NCBI GenBank assembly: GCA_024803745.1
Contig: JANJXV010000040.1
Coordinates: 4,814,659 to 4,878,658 of the forward strand
Origin: Megascapheus bottae
Taxonomy: Eukaryota > Chordata > Mammalia > Rodentia > Geomyidae
DNA length: 64,000 nt
Direction of reading: 5' to 3'
Part shown: positions 11,976 through 23,763 of the stretch, in pieces
Numbering within the stretch: position 1 is the stretch's first letter
How the letters are laid out: each line of letters begins with the position of its first letter
Program-made: the position numbers and the translations under genes
The notes under the pieces: model-generated
Told to the model about the DNA's origin: nothing
Databases searched by the model: none
What the model saw: the letters and a program-made list of their open reading frames with translations, nothing else

Positions 11976-12690
11976 AAACAACTCTGTGTGACTAACTTTA
12001 AAGCTAACGTAAGCATTTCAGTGGTTTATCTGAATCATTTCAATAGTTTATCACAGGCCAGATCAGAATATACAATCATTCATTTAGTTCATTTAATTCT
12101 CTAGTTTAAATTTAAATCTGCAGTCCTACCTAAGTTTAGAAGACTGATTCTTAAATAACCCCGGGGTGTCGGCGTAAAGCCTGCAGTCTGGTCTCCAGAA
12201 ATCCATTCTTCTCCCTTGCTTTTCCTGTGCCTTTCAGCTGTGAGCCAAATAAACCATTTAAAGGATATGAGAAGATAATTAAGCCAATTAGATTCAGTCG
12301 ACTGTGCTCCTAAAAAAAAAAAAAAAAAAAAATTAGAGACCAGAAAATTAGCCTTTAGATGTCAGCAATGCCAAGCGTGGTAACTCACAAGCACAGTTTA
12401 AAAAGAAAGAAATAAAAGAAAGAAGTGACTTTCTGAACAATTCATTGGAAAGATGTTTGTGAAGATCAAAAGTGAGTGGAGATAGCGCAGGCTTGGGTTC
12501 CTGGACGTGTCTTACAATCTCTTTTCATTTGCATTTTCTGGAGCATTTAAACTGCATGTTCTTGAGAATGCTGGGCTGAAAGCCCCACAGTTTCCTTTTG
12601 CTGTGTTAAATATTATTTTAGCTGATCGGAGACGTGGAGGCATGGTTCGGAAAACCCAGAGTTTAACCTGATATTATTATTATTATTAAT
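11976..12690. other. no gene seen
   Basis: Intergenic unique sequence with an A-run at 12313-12332. Nothing recognised. Confidence 0.5.
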
Positions 12691-12694
12691 TATT

Positions 12695-12785
12695 ATATTG
12701 GTCTACGGCTGTGACTTGAACTTGTTGCCTGATGTTTGTACTCACTGGTGGGTGTTTATCCACCTGAGTCAGGCCTCCAGCCCGG
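12695..12785 (-). mobile_element. old tRNA/B1-type SINE fragment
   Basis: Weak reverse Geo-like motifs (gtgacttgaacttgttgcct, ctgagtcaggcctccagccc). Confidence 0.45.
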
Positions 12786-13104
12786 AGACCAGACGTCTCA
12801 CTCCCCATTTCAGTGACTCAAGCTTCCGGCTGTGTACTTTCCCTGCCTCGAGTCTCCCTATTTAAGAGTCTTGGGTCTCCTTTCCCCCAGGCATCCCGCA
12901 AACCTTCTCGGTGAGCCGTGGGTCTAGACTCGAACCCCGTGCTCATCCCTCTGCTCCTAGATTTCCTGGGTCCAGGTTTTGCTCACCCCTTGACTAAATT
13001 ACTCACCTGTTGAGTTTTGTCTTCGCTAAATCATCCATAAACTCTCTAGATCACCTGCAAAGGGGATTTTTTAATGACTGAATGTATGAATTCGCTCACT
13101 TGTT

Positions 13105-13171
13105 TTTGTCAGTCCTGGGACTTGAACTCAGGGCCTGGGCCCTGACCCATGGCATTATTTCTGGCACTCTC
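13105..13171 (-). mobile_element. Geo-monomer fragment, inverted relative to the next
   Basis: cagtcctgggacttgaactc and ggcctgggccctgaccc, cut off abruptly by a plus-strand B1-Geo copy. Confidence 0.75.
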
Positions 13172-13319
13172 AAAGAAAGTCCAGGAGACTCTGATCTCCA
13201 GTGAACCACCAGAAAACCAGACGTGCAGCTGTGGTTTAAGTGGTAGAGCGCCAGCCTGGAGTGAAAGCAGCTCAGGGACAGCGCCCAGGCCCTGAGTTCA
13301 AAACCCAGGACTGACAAAA
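13172..13319 (+). mobile_element. B1-Geo SINE, 5'-truncated
   Basis: Starts at aaagtccaggagactctgat and continues through Geo to aggactgacaaaa. Confidence 0.9.
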
Positions 13320-13630
13320 GTCATATATGTATATATGTGTGTATGTATATATGTGTGTATATATGTATATATACATGTACACATTCATATAAAAGTAATA
13401 TATAATATATATTATATAACATACAGTATATGTTATATGGCATATAATAGTACATACATACTACACATAACATGCAATATATGTTATATATAATAGTATA
13501 TCATAATTATATATCATATAACATATACTGTGTTATAAAATATATAACAATTGTTATAAATAATAAAGATTATATAGCCCTTTCATAGATATTATTTATA
13601 TATGTATATATAACATATAGATTCTTTACC
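13320..13630. repeat. TA-rich simple sequence
   Basis: (TATATG)n-like followed by irregular ATATA/TTATAT repeats. Confidence 0.85.
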
Positions 13631-13649
13631 TGATTTTTTTTTCGACTCT

Positions 13650-13700
13650 AAACGCTCTGGGCATCACCTTTATCATAACAATTTAAAAAATATATGTTTT
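13650..13700 (+). mobile_element. possible L1 3' terminus
   Basis: gcatcacctttatcataaca with an A-rich end, sharing the catcacctttatcat block with the clearer L1 tail near 50975. Confidence 0.4.
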
Positions 13701-14124
13701 TAAAAAGAGTTCCCTGTCAACGACTGAAAAGTAAGTCGATTCGATTTTGACGTATAAAGGAAACGTTCTGCATTTGCCATCTGCTCTGTTTCGTCGTGGT
13801 TGGCTTTTTTTTTGGCATTCCAATAATAATTATCCTTATTAATCTGTTCCCACATCGCCATGCACTGATAAGGGAGTTTGGGAAACAAATAACCATACTA
13901 CATGATGCGCTGACTCCGACGGCCCACCGTCACACAACAACACGTCTTGAGTGTCGCTGTCAATAGCCAATTTAAATCTAAAGATATGATTTAATTAATC
14001 AAATAACAATAAACATATGGCCAGCAGATGGGGCGGCACATCACAAACGCTCGCTGGTGGGAGAAATTACAGAAACAATGTAGAGGGGAGATGAGGGTCT
14101 GCTTTCCCTGAATGCATTCCTGTT

Positions 14125-14133
14125 GATCGAGAT

Positions 14134-14170
<37 letters not shown>

Positions 14171-14243
14171 GATGAGAGAGAGGTAGAGGGGGGTGGATAG
14201 GTAGGTAGATAGATAGATGGATGGATAGATAGATGGATGGATG

Positions 14244-14274
<31 letters not shown>

Positions 14275-14313
14275 GGATGGATGGATGGATGGATGGATGG
14301 ATGGATGGATGGA

Positions 14314-14345
<32 letters not shown>

Positions 14346-14376
14346 TGGGTAGACAGACAGACAGACAGACGGATAC
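14125..14376. repeat. (GACA)n/(GATA)n/(GATG)n compound array
   Basis: Blocks of GACA, GATA, GATG and again GACA units; translations on the minus strand are not genes. Confidence 0.95.
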
Positions 14377-14850
14377 ACAGATCCACAGAGTAGGAATTGA
14401 TTGAATTCTTCAACCCACAATGGCATTTTTGTCTGTTTGTCCTGGTTCTGAGCTTAGCGTGGATACACAGACATTCAGAACTCGGGAGGTGACGCGTATC
14501 TCATTAAACCGGCTTCGCAGGGTCCTTCGGCTTCTTTGACCCTGTCACACAGCATCGGGTGGCTCTCCTTAATCAGGATTCTCGGGGTCCCCACGCCGTG
14601 CTAATTCCGTGGGTCACAGGCGGTCCCATTAAAGCCCACAGAAAGTGGCTCATGCTGCACCTGGAAGAAAATAAAGAAGAAGCTCTGACCAAGACTCAGC
14701 TCCTTCTGACACGTTAGGGACATGGCAGTCCCGTGCTGACACGAATGGGAAGGAATGACGATGGCAAAATAGGTGCTCATTTAAACGTAGGCTTGGGTTG
14801 TCTCTTCGGATGGTGAGAATTGAAATCAGAGCTGTAACACCTGAGCCACT
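14377..14850. other. no gene seen
   Basis: Unique intergenic sequence of higher GC. Nothing recognised. Confidence 0.5.
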
Positions 14851-14851
14851 G

Positions 14852-14898
14852 GCCTCCCTTCCTTCCTTCCTCTCTTCCTCCCTCCCTTCCTTTCTTTC
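14852..14898. repeat. (CTTC)n/(CTCC)n
   Basis: Pyrimidine tetranucleotides immediately before a truncated SINE. Confidence 0.9.
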
Positions 14899-15033
14899 TG
14901 TGAGACTCTGATCTCCAGTGAACCACCAGAAAACCAGATGTGGAGCTGTGGTTCAAGTGGTAGAGCGCCAGCCTGGAGGGAAAGAAGCTCAGGGACAGCA
15001 ACCAAGGCCCTGAGTTCAAGACCCAGGACCAGT
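14899..15033 (+). mobile_element. B1-Geo SINE, 5'-truncated
   Basis: From gtgagactctgatctccagt to acccaggaccag, running into (AAT)n (15033-15070). Confidence 0.9.
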
Positions 15034-15084
15034 AATAATAACAATAACAACAATAATAATAATAATAATAGAGCAACAAGAAGT

Positions 15085-15211
15085 GTTTAACCTAGTGGTA
15101 GAGTGCTTGCCTCGCATGCACAAAGCCCTGGGTTCGATTCCTCAGTGCCACATACACAGAAAAAAGCCTGAAGTGGTGCTGTGGCTCAAGTAGTAGGCCC
15201 AGGTCTGGCAA

Positions 15212-15212
<1 letters not shown>
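15085..15212 (+). mobile_element. IDL-Geo SINE with internally shortened Geo half
   Basis: cctagtggtagagtgcttgc, the perfect box B gggttcgattcctc, then ctgtggctcaagtagtaggc directly joined to the ggtctggcaaaat end. Confidence 0.88.
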
Positions 15213-15250
<38 letters not shown>

Positions 15251-15400
15251 GCAACAAGAGGCACAGGGACAGCGTCCAGGCCCTGAGTTCAAGGCCCAGG
15301 AGTGTCAATAACTAATAACTAATAATAATAATAATAATAAAGCAACAAGAGGCTCAGGGACAGCGCCCAGGCCCTAAGTTCAAGGTCCAGGACCAGCAAT
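15213..15400 (+). repeat. tandem copies of Geo 3' end plus (AAT)n
   Basis: aaagcaacaagaggc followed by the Geo terminal about 45 bp and an (AAT)n tract occurs at about 15248 and 15341. A related agcaacaagaag sits at 15072. Looks like segmental tandem duplication of SINE tail and microsatellite. Confidence 0.8.
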
Positions 15401-15649
15401 AATTACAGTAATAACAATAGCTGCATTATTAATAAGGGATATATATTTTTTAATATCCAAAATTCGCAGCAGCAATATCTACAGCGGCCACCAGGTGGCA
15501 GCGTGACGCCACGTGAGCCACCCAGAGACAGGTTGACAATTCCCAGAACAGAAGGGAACTTTGTCACTTTTATGAGTAAGTTTGATTGGGGGGAGGGCTC
15601 AGGAGAAGGTGAGGAAGTGGGGTTCAAGATTTCACATCAGCTCCCACCG

Positions 15650-15768
15650 TGATCATTTTTTCCAAAGAAAAAGATGGGGTTTTTTTCCAAATAAAGAGAT
15701 TTTTTTTTCCCCAACTAAAGGTTTCTTTTTCCAAATAAGAATCTCTTTTTCCAAAATAAAAGAGCCAT
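15650..15768. repeat. imperfect T-rich tandem repeat, about 25-bp unit
   Basis: tttttccaaa recurs about five times with intervening taaag/gagat motifs. Confidence 0.65.
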
Positions 15769-16104
15769 TTAAAAAAGAAGAAAGAAGAAGAAGCAAAACA
15801 AGAACAACAACAACAAAAAATATGGCAGCCTACATAATAAATCACCCAACGACTTGGCTCTTAGAGAAATCAGCCAGCCAGGGGCGACACTCACCCCAAG
15901 ACTTTAGAAATCAATTATGGACCAGTTAGATGTCAAGGTAATAAAAATACCTTCATATCCATCCATCCATGTGCTCATATTGAGCGCCCCTCGTTTATGT
16001 GAGAGAGAAATGGCGGGGTGAAAGACAGGAGAAGCATGCTTCAGTGCAGAACCAGAGATAGACAAGCACAAAGATGGACTGGGGGTGTGGGGAGAAAGCC
16101 AGAA

Positions 16105-16426
16105 CATACACACACACACACACACACACACTCAACCATGCAACCATGCACACACGCACACACACACACACATGCACACACACACACACACACACACACA
16201 TGCACACACACACACACACTCAACCACGCAACCATGCACACGTGCACACACACACACACACGCACACACACACACACACACTCAACCACGCAACCATGCA
16301 CACGTGCACACACACACACACACGCACACACACACACACACTCAACCACGCAACCATGCACACGTGCACACACACACACACACACGCACACACACACACA
16401 CACTCAACCACGCAACCATGCACACG

Positions 16427-16457
<31 letters not shown>

Positions 16458-16466
16458 GCACGCACT
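16105..16466. repeat. (CA)n minisatellite, about 60-62-bp unit
   Basis: Each unit is a CA tract interrupted by ctcaaccacgcaaccatgca. The interruption starts at about 16219, 16281, 16341 and 16403, with an older copy at 16131. Open frames here (THTHTH, VCVCVC) are not genes. Confidence 0.95.
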
Positions 16467-17055
16467 GCAAAAATAAAGAAACCTCCCATGCAGTCACCAC
16501 ACATAGTAACAGCCATTTGGTGTCTAGAAAGACTTGTTTGTCCTTCCTGTCATTGTTGGTGAATTTAATTGTTCTGAAATCAGAACTGCATCTAAAGTCC
16601 CCCACCCTCCACCCCGGGGGACAGAAAACATCTGTGAGCTTCCAACCTCACAGGAACTGGCCAAAAGCTGTGCCAGAGGCATAACGCAAGGGGTAGCGCA
16701 CCTGGTGAAGACGTCAGCGTGGAAGGCTGGTGGCTTCTCGGCCAGGTCACCACGGAAGGCGGAGGGGGGATTCCATCTGTGCTGACATGCGAATGTGGAC
16801 CTCAAGAGACTTGAGTGAGCTCAAGAACATTCCGGAAGGAGGGACCTGGGCCCGGATTCCCCAGACAAAGGGGACAGAGGGTGCAAAAGACCCAGGTGGA
16901 GGCCGTGAGGCCCGGGCTATATGGACAAAGGCAGACGGATGGCCTCGTGTAGGGGCCCAGCTATTGTTTAGGGTTCTAGGTGACAGTTCACCTCATGCCT
17001 TTGAGTGAAAGGTACGTGACCTCTGATGGCTTCATGCACAGAGAGAGAGTTCCAG
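16467..17055. other. no gene seen
   Basis: Unique, relatively GC-rich intergenic sequence with several overlapping short open frames and no recognisable protein. Confidence 0.5.
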
Positions 17056-17058
17056 TAC

Positions 17059-17060
17059 TC

Positions 17061-17111
<51 letters not shown>

Positions 17112-17181
17112 CATCCATCTATCCATCTATCTATCCATCCATCCATCCATCCATCTATCCATCTATCAATTTATCTGTCTG

Positions 17182-17219
<38 letters not shown>

Positions 17220-17244
17220 CATTTATCTATCTGTCTATCAACGC

Positions 17245-17279
<35 letters not shown>

Positions 17280-17311
17280 CATCTGTCTGTCTACCAATCT
17301 ATCTATCCATG

Positions 17312-17363
<52 letters not shown>

Positions 17364-17447
17364 CATCCATCCATTTATCTGTCTGTTTGTCTATCTATCT
17401 ATCTATCAACGCATCTATCTAACTATCCATCTATCTATCTATCCATG

Positions 17448-17485
<38 letters not shown>

Positions 17486-17868
17486 CCTATCCATCCATCT
17501 ATCCATTTATCCGTCTGTCTGTCTATCCATCCATCTATCTACCATCTATCTATCCATGTATGTCTGTTTGTCCATCTATCTATCCTATCTGTCTATCTAT
17601 CTATCCATTTATCTGTGTCTATCTACCCATCTATCCATCCACCCATCTATCTATCTATCCATTTGTCTGTCTGTCTATCTACCCATCCATCCATCCACCC
17701 ATCTATCTATCCACTTATCTGTCTGTCTGTCTACCCATCTATCCATCCATCTATCTATCCACCCATCTATCTATCCATCAATCTATCCACCTATCCACCT
17801 ATCCATCTATCCACCTATCCACCTACCCATCTATCCACCTATCCGTCTATCCATGGATAGATAGACAG
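17059..17868. repeat. (TATC)n/(CATC)n array, about 0.8 kb
   Basis: Continuous TATC, CATC and TGTC units. Long [13 protein letters not shown] frames are artefacts. Confidence 0.96.
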
Positions 17869-17872
17869 ATAT

Positions 17873-18062
17873 TTGCCAGTCCTGAGGCTTGACCCGGGGC
17901 CTGGGCGCTGTCCCTGAGCTTCTTTTTCTCAAGGCTGGAGCTCTACCACTTGAGCCACAGCTCCACTTCTGGTTTTTTCTATGTATGTGGTAGAGAGGAA
18001 TCGAACCCGGGTCTTCATGCATGCTAGGTGAGCGCTCTACCACTAGGCCAAACTCCCAGCCC
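17873..18062 (-). mobile_element. IDL-Geo SINE, full length
   Basis: Reverse Geo, then gaatcgaacccgggtcttca, tgcatgctaggtgagcgctc and taccactaggcca up to the 5' end. Confidence 0.93.
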
Positions 18063-18770
18063 TACATCTGCTTTTAAAGTTTAGTTTCATCTAACGTAAG
18101 TTGTTGGTTTGCTTGTCTTTGTATTTACTTTGAGAATAAGTACACTCCTCTTGTTCTGGCTCAGACACGAGGTGATATATCTTTCAGGCTCAACTTCGTG
18201 TGGATAGCATATCATAAATTTATATCTCATGCCATTTTGTTATCAAGCTCAATATCCCCTCGACAGACTTGTCATAAACCCTGAACACAAGCAACTCCAT
18301 TTTTTTATTCAATTGGGTGCCATGAATAATTCAAAAGGCATGGATTTAAATTCCCACAGGTGTTGAGAGAAGGGAATCATTTGACCCTTCAATAAGAACT
18401 CCACTTTACTTCCAGAAAACTAAGTTATCAAGTTGTAAATCAGAGCTGGACTAAGTCTGAGGCCTCCATGACCCCCAAATCACCTGAAGGTATTTCAGAA
18501 ATTCTCTTCTCCCACCACCCCCGTCTTCTCTCTATATCTCTGTCTCTGTCTCTCCCTCTCTCTTGCTTGCTCACTCTCAACTGAATTCCACACCACACTA
18601 AAAGCTTTTCAGGTGGTTTACTGGGTCTTTTATTGTTATTATTATTGTTATTATTATTATTATTACAAATGGGCCGGATGAAACATGTAACACATACAGA
18701 AGACACCTGACCTACAGTGCCTAAAGTAGATAAAGGCACAAAGTATCATTTAATACAGCTCTAAGGTCTA
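18063..18770. other. no gene seen
   Basis: Intergenic unique sequence with (TTA)n at 18628-18665 and a TCTC run at 18515-18565. Confidence 0.5.
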
Positions 18771-18771
18771 G

Positions 18772-18871
18772 GCCAACTTGCACTCTGATTGGTTGGTGAT
18801 TCTTTCAATGCCTCCTTCCAGGCAAACTTGCTCTCTGATTGGTTCGTCGTTCTTTCAGTGGCTCCTTGAAG
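18772..18871. repeat. 50-bp tandem duplication carrying two CCAAT boxes
   Basis: aacttg...ctgattggtt at 18775-18794 and again at 18825-18844, exactly 50 bp apart. ctgattggtt is the reverse complement of the NF-Y-type AACCAATCAG. Confidence 0.8.
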
Positions 18872-19410
18872 AAATCCGTAATGAAAATCTACCACTGGTC
18901 AGATCTCAAGTGGTTTCTGGGTTCCCAAGGGTCAGGAAGACGCGTTTCCATTACGGCAGGGTATTGTGAATCCGAAGAAATGCTGGAGACCAAAAATGCA
19001 ATTTGACAAGCGCATTAAAAGAAATCTCTGACAAGAGCCATGCCAGTCCAATAAAGAAAAAGTAATATACACGTCCTTCTTTCAAATACAGATGTTTTTC
19101 CTTTTATATATGAAGGTAAGTACAGCTCGGTAACTTGAGGTTAACAACCAGAGATGAATCGATCCTTGCTGGTAAAATAAACTACTACAGATTGGGGACC
19201 GATGATGAGCAATCTAAAACCTAGGGAAAAGAGTGCTGTCATTAATTGATAAGAGTAAATATAAGTATATAATATATACAATGTATAAATAACGTGCACA
19301 ACATATATTAGATAGCATAATGTTTATTATATGAATAGATATTGTGTATATATTTGTGTGGGTAATAATATTATGTATTATATGAATACATATGGTACAT
19401 ATATATTTGT
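18872..19410. other. no gene seen
   Basis: Unique, then TA-rich intergenic sequence (19255-19400). Confidence 0.5.
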
Positions 19411-19411
19411 G

Positions 19412-19622
19412 TGAGTCCTGGAGCTTAAACTCAGGGACCAGGAACTGTTTTGCTCTTGGCTGGTGCTCTAACCATTTCAGCCAGAGCTTCACTTCAGCTT
19501 CTTTTTTATTTAATGGTTCATTGGAGATCAGAGGCCCACGGATTTTGCCACTGGCTTCCAACCATGCTCCTCAAGACTCCTGCGTAGCTGGGGTGACAGG
19601 CGTGAGCCACGGTGCTCGGCTA
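19412..19622 (-). mobile_element. older B1-Geo SINE
   Basis: Diverged but ordered motifs: gagtcctggagcttaaactc, ggttcattggagatcagagg, tagctggggtgacaggcg. Confidence 0.8.
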
Positions 19623-20053
19623 TTCTGTAATGGTTGACCCCATTGACTGATCTTAAAGTGTTTCTGGTCTGATCAAACATCATCTTCTCCCGGGCGTTCT
19701 GCTCCACGGTCTCCCTGACACTTACGCCCCTTTGATTCTTGCATTCTAGTCAAACACAGTGTTCTAGTTGCTTCTCTAAATAGCCTTCGACCAAATAAAT
19801 TGGGGGTGAAATGAAGCATTTACCTGGCCAATTTGTTTCTCCTACATAGTCAAGCTAATCAGGTAATCGTTATTTTTTCCCCCTTCCCTTCTGTTTCAAA
19901 CCAGATCCACTCCCAACACTGGCTGAATGCATACAACTCTGCATTTTCCCTGGCACTCATGCCTTCTGTGCCATGTACAACTCTTTGCCAGGCTCATTTC
20001 CTTGTTTCCATCTTGAACGCTTAGTAAACTCTCTCCTTAAGAAGCTATGCAAG

Positions 20054-20262
20054 GGGTCTGGAGTGTGGCCTAGTGGTTAAAGTGCTTGCCTAGCATGCAC
20101 GAAGCCCTGGGTTCGATTCCTCGGTACCACATACCTAGAAAAAGCCAGAAGTGGTGCTGAGGCTCAAGTGGTAGAGCTCTAGACTTGAGAAAGTCCAAGG
20201 ACAGTGCTCAGGCCCTGAGGTCAAGACCCAGGACTGGCACAAAAATAAAAATAAATAAAATG
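20054..20262 (+). mobile_element. IDL-Geo SINE, full length
   Basis: gtgtggcctagtggttaaag (box A), gggttcgattcctc (box B), linker cacatacctagaaaaagcc, Geo half, A-rich tail. Confidence 0.95.
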
Positions 20263-20831
20263 GAAGGAAAGGAGGTAGCCGCCTGTGAACTCTTTTCAGG
20301 ACATGAGTAGTTACTGCAAGCTGACGGGAAGCCCAGGTGTCGGTGGCTGGTGGCATCTGATTGTCCATCTTTTTATACTTAACTGTTGACAGCAACCATA
20401 GCCAGAATGTTCTGCTAGAGGCCGGGGAGGGGTGGAGGGGACAGAGGGATGGGGAGAAAAGGATAATGAAGCCGGGCTCTGCGCTCTCCCGGGACAGAGA
20501 GGGAAACCAGCCATGTAGTGACATGTGACCTTTAGCTTAAAGGTCAAACGAAACTTCTGGAAACCTTGAGGGCGCCTTCAAGACAGGAGAGAAGGCTCGT
20601 TAGGGGCTTATGCATCCCTGCTCCACCCCACACGCACCTTAGGAAGGAAAACCGGGCATTTGTGGGGAGCCCAGCCAGGCAGAAGGCTGAAGGTCACAGC
20701 CAAGGTGAACAGGCTGCAGCTCACACCCTGGCCTCCCGGTGTTTATCTAAGGTTTCCCAAGTTCACAAGAAAAGAAAAATGCTTCCAATGCAATAAAATG
20801 ATTTAAAAAAAAAAGACTCACAAGGGTGTAT

Positions 20832-20872
<41 letters not shown>

Positions 20873-22200
20873 CTTTGCCCGTGCAGGTTGATTATTGAGG
20901 GAAATATAATTCAGATATAACGACCACATCTCTTATCCCAGATTATACTTGGCCTTAAAATTTTATGGCGCGATGACATTTTAACCAGAAGCAAGCACTG
21001 CTACTAATGGATTTAATAGAAGAACAGAGGCTACAGAGAGAGACAGAGAGACAGAGAAAGAGAGAGAGACAGACTTTCCTTCAAGAGAAGCTAAGAAATG
21101 GGGAATTCTTGGAGTGACCTAGATATTTTGATTTTTTTTCTTCCCCTCTGATCCCATAATTTAGTTGCCAAGTGAAAAAGAAACAAAGGCCCTACAGCGG
21201 ATGGCATGGTTCTATACAATGGAGGAAAGGGACTTCTTCACTCCTGCTCTCGTGAATGAGCTCACAGGCCAGGCTTCCTGCAATGTATGACCTCGTGTCA
21301 CCACTTTAACAACACACGGCCTGACAGCTCTGAATTCTGCACACACCGGGGCCGTGGCTGTGCTGTTCTAGAAGGCCTTTCCATTTCCAGGGCCTCACAA
21401 ACCAGTTTTTTCTGTGCCTCAGGTTTGTGCCCCTCAGAAAATCAGAAGCAATCCCCACCACACACACCCACAGTTTTCATCACTGAGGAATCACTTCTAT
21501 CATCGTCAACAGGGAGAGGCCACGAGGAAATAAAACAATAAAAAAATGAAATAATAACAATGGAGGGAGGCTTTTGTCTGCCTCCAGGACAGAGTGCAGT
21601 GCTGTGATTTCTGGGGCTCGCGTGCCCTCTGCAGGAATTCTGCGGGAATGACAAAGACTGGGTTTGCTGTGGTGGGGAAGAAAACAAGAAGAAAAGAAAA
21701 GTTGAAGGTGCTAAGAAAGGAGGCACTGAAACAGGAGCTTTGGGGTGCCAGTCAGTAATTTGGTCCTCGGTAACTCATCCGTGTCTCCCTTTCCCTTAGC
21801 TTGCAGTGGGGAAATCAACCTGATATCCGTGATAATGTAGCAATGTCTGTATTGGTATAGCAAGATTATTTTATTCTATAAAGTATGCGATATGATGGAA
21901 TACTTTTCTACAATCTAGACTATATTGTATTCCATCTAGTATGCAAATACCTGCATAATATATCCTATATTTCTAATTCATATTATAATATAGTACGGTA
22001 TACCATCTATTATGTAATTACCAGAATATATGTAATATATTCTGTATTTCTACTCCATATTATAATATAGTATAATGCATAACTATCTGTATTATATGTT
22101 ATATGTAACATTGTCGATTATAGTAAATGGTACATGTTATAATATAGAGAAATTTTAAAATGATAATATGAAGAAATTAAAGCTCCCTTTCTCTGTATGT
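20263..22200. other. no gene seen
   Basis: Intergenic sequence with (GA)n at 20836-20870 and 21035-21072, and TA-rich DNA at 21860-22170. Open frames do not resemble known proteins. Confidence 0.5.
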
Positions 22201-22206
22201 CAGCTG

Positions 22207-22420
22207 TATGTCAGTCCTGGGGATTGAACTCAGGGCCTGGGCTCCATCCCTGAGCTCCTTTCACTCCAGACTGGTGCTCTCCCACTTGAACCACAGCTCC
22301 GCGTCTGGTTTTCTGTGGTTCATTAGAGATCAGAGTCTCCTGGACTTTCCTGCCCAGGCTGGATTTGAACTGCGATCCTCAGATCTCAGCCTCCTGAGGA
22401 GCTGGGGTGAGGGGCAGGAG
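22207..22420 (-). mobile_element. B1-Geo SINE
   Basis: Complete reverse dimer from cagtcctggggattgaactc to gaggagctggggtgagggg. Confidence 0.92.
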
Positions 22421-22446
22421 ACATTGGTGCCAAGGCATTGCACAGT

Positions 22447-22655
22447 TTTGTTTTGTTTTGTTTTTGGCCAGTCCTGGAGACTGAATTCAGGGTCTGAGCA
22501 CTGTCCTTGAACTTTCTCAAGGCTAGTACCCTACCACTGGAGCCATAGCACCATGTCTGGCTTTTTTTTTTTTCCTGTGTATGTGGTACCAAGGAATTGA
22601 ACCCGGGTCCTCATGCATGCTAGGCAAGCCCTCCACCACTGGGCCTTTTAAACCC
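22447..22655 (-). mobile_element. IDL-Geo SINE
   Basis: (TTTTG)n tail complement, reverse Geo, then ccaaggaattgaacccgggt and catgcatgctaggcaagc. Confidence 0.92.
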
Positions 22656-23530
22656 CGGGCTTCCCTACTATCATTTTTAACTGCAATCTCTTTAGCAAGG
22701 CCTATGGCATTTTCACAGAATGTGAGAGCGCTTAGATTATTAGAAACAGCTTTCATTAGAAATGGTTATGTTTTTATTTGATTAGAAATGGCTATTGTGT
22801 GACATGGCTGTTTCTGGATTCATGTTTATTTATTTGCTCTTCTGTGACCTGGAAACGTCTCGAACACACATCTGATTTCTCACTGGCTGAAACTTCTTCA
22901 CCCAAAGCCACCATAGAGAAAACTTTGGATTCTTTTCCTTTTCTTTTTCTGTAGTCATTGGTCGCAGTTTAAACCCCGTGTCTCTCCCTGACGGATATTA
23001 TCAATAGATGTTTACTTATATAAAACTCGTCGGTGCTAAGTGTCGACGGGAGGGGTCAGAGCAAGGATTTGGGGACAGTTGGTGGCAGTCACGCCAGGGC
23101 TTTGCACAAGTCATGAGAACAGTGGTTGCATTTGCACAGTCTCTGATAAGATGTGTCCAGCAGTGAACAAAACCCTTTTCACGGTGTTCTGGTGAATTAT
23201 TAAACGGAAGGGAGTTTCTTGGCTCAACCTGTTTCTGTGGGTGAGAGGACTGAACTGTGAAGAAGACGACACAGGGTGAGTAACACCAATTTTTTTATGC
23301 CCTTAACTATTCCGTCAATGAAAACTTCCATGTCGTGGAGCCTTGGAAATGCCTGAATAATTTAATATGTCCTTGGAATCCTATTGGAGATCCATAAGCA
23401 CATTGTTTCTGTGTGTGTGTATTCATCTCAAAGCTGACCTTCCTAGATGACTCTGGAGAAAACAGTGAAACAATTGCTATGATTTAATTATTAATAATCT
23501 TGCTTAAAAATCTTTTATTTATTTATTTAT
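22656..23530. other. no gene seen
   Basis: Unique intergenic sequence upstream of PIK3C2G. Nothing recognised. Confidence 0.5.
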
Positions 23531-23532
23531 TT

Positions 23533-23763
23533 TGGTGAGTCCTGGGTCTTGAACTCAGGGCCTGGGCGCTGTCCCTGAGCTTCTTTCACTCAAGGCTGGC
23601 GCTCTACCACTTGAACCACAGCTCCACGTCGGGTTTTCTGTTGGTTCACTGGAGATCAGAGTCTCCTGGACTTTCCTGCCCTGGCTGGCTTTGAACCTGT
23701 GATCCTCAGCTCTCAGCCTCCTGAGGAGCTGGGAGGACAGGCGGGAGCCACAACTCCCAGCTA
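23533..23763 (-). mobile_element. B1-Geo SINE, full length
   Basis: Reverse dimer ending ggacaggcgggagccac; (ATTT)n tail at 23511-23532. Confidence 0.94.

Noticed and set aside
16534..17008. Overlapping 80-90-residue frames in GC-rich unique sequence
   Set aside because: Several overlapping frames on both strands with no domain; chance openness in GC-rich DNA.
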